DNA from: Candidatus Acetothermia bacterium
GTDB lineage: Bacteria; Bipolaricaulota; Bipolaricaulia; Bipolaricaulales; Bipolaricaulaceae
Reading direction: 5' to 3'
DNA length: 5,882 bases
NCBI GenBank assembly: GCA_003551325.1
Contig: PUMK01000174.1
Location: forward strand, 1-5,882
Position numbers and translations under genes: made by a program. The stretch's first letter is position 1. Every line of letters begins with the position of its first letter. Below, piece after piece: positions 5,596-5,882 of this stretch. The notes below the pieces were generated by a model, which saw nothing but the letters and a program-made list of their open reading frames with translations, did not search any database and had not been told where the DNA came from.

Positions 5596-5882
5596 CTAGC
5601 CACAGGCAGGAGGGACGGTGCGCTTCGGCGCCGGCGCTTCGCCGCAGCGACCGGGGCTCCGACGGAGCGCGCCGGCGTCCCCGAGCCCCTCGCACACCTT
5701 CAGTGTGACCGAGGTGGGGTCCATCACCGACACCCCAAGCACCTGCTCAAGCTCCTCAGCATAGCCCACCATCCCCGCACACCCGAGGACGATGAGCTGC
5801 GCGCAGTCCTCCTCGACCGAGGCTCGTGCGACCTCCATCACCTTGGCCTTCGTGCGGTGGGGGTCACCATCGGTCTCCTCCA
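5596..5882 (-). CDS. Asp/Glu/hydantoin racemase family protein, C-terminal part cut by the window edge
   Basis: The frame is open to the right end, so the true start lies outside; 94 codons and the TAG are visible. The fragment includes AQLIVLGCAGM, the second catalytic-cysteine motif of the Asp/Glu racemase superfamily (Cys codon 5781-5779), followed by LGVSVMDPTSVTLKVCEGL, typical of the hydantoin/allantoin racemase branch. These cofactor-independent enzymes use two cysteines to invert a carbon; the first Cys is off the window. The role is probably racemising a 5-substituted hydantoin or related compound for the hydantoinase encoded 95 nt downstream. After KVCEGLGDAG the tail turns Arg/Pro/Gly-rich (ALRRSPGRCGEAPAPKRTVP) and looks unconserved. 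Allantoin racemase, glutamate racemase-like or maleate isomerase-like activity cannot be excluded. Confidence 0.82.
   Translation of the reverse strand, partial: EETDGDPHRTKAKVMEVARASVEEDCAQLIVLGCAGMVGYAEELEQVLGVSVMDPTSVTLKVCEGLGDAGALRRSPGRCGEAPAPKRTVPPACG

Noticed and set aside
5501..5695. N-terminal extension of the hydantoinase to 5695
   Set aside because: The added 65 residues are Arg-rich and unlike the family, they would overlap the racemase gene, and a good Shine-Dalgarno precedes the ATG at 5500.

Overview
The window comes from a G+C-rich bacterium. Third codon positions are mostly G or C, and strong GGAGG-type ribosome binding sites precede the genes. The taxon cannot be fixed from this sequence. 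The solute-binding protein has a plain Sec signal peptide with no lipobox cysteine, which fits an organism with a periplasm better than a typical Gram-positive, but this is weak evidence. All six genes, two of them cut by the window ends, lie on the minus strand, so transcription runs from high to low coordinates.

In transcription order: (1) the C-terminal part of an Asp/Glu/hydantoin racemase (5596 to beyond 5882); (2) a dihydropyrimidinase/D-hydantoinase-type cyclic amidohydrolase (4112-5500); (3) a fold-type I PLP aminotransferase (3018-4127), overlapping the hydantoinase by 16 nt; (4) an aspartate carbamoyltransferase catalytic chain, pyrB (2092-3018), starting in a TGATG stop/start overlap with the aminotransferase. 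After a 306-nt non-coding gap with hairpins and a possible promoter come (5) a family 5 ABC-transporter solute-binding protein (178-1785), then a terminator-like hairpin, and (6) the first 28 codons of what looks like an amidohydrolase (85 to before 1), behind a perfect AGGAGGT.

The first four genes look like one transcription unit built around cyclic ureides and carbamoyl compounds. A racemase could interconvert hydantoin enantiomers and a hydantoinase could open the ring to an N-carbamoyl amino acid. ATCase makes, or in reverse could cleave, N-carbamoyl-L-aspartate, and an aminotransferase could handle the freed amino acid. The binding protein may supply the substrate, but its specificity cannot be read from the sequence. 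No N-carbamoylase is visible, and no pyrI, pyrC or ABC permease gene is in view. The enzyme families are secure. The joint pathway is inference. I saw no mobile element, CRISPR array, tRNA or rRNA.
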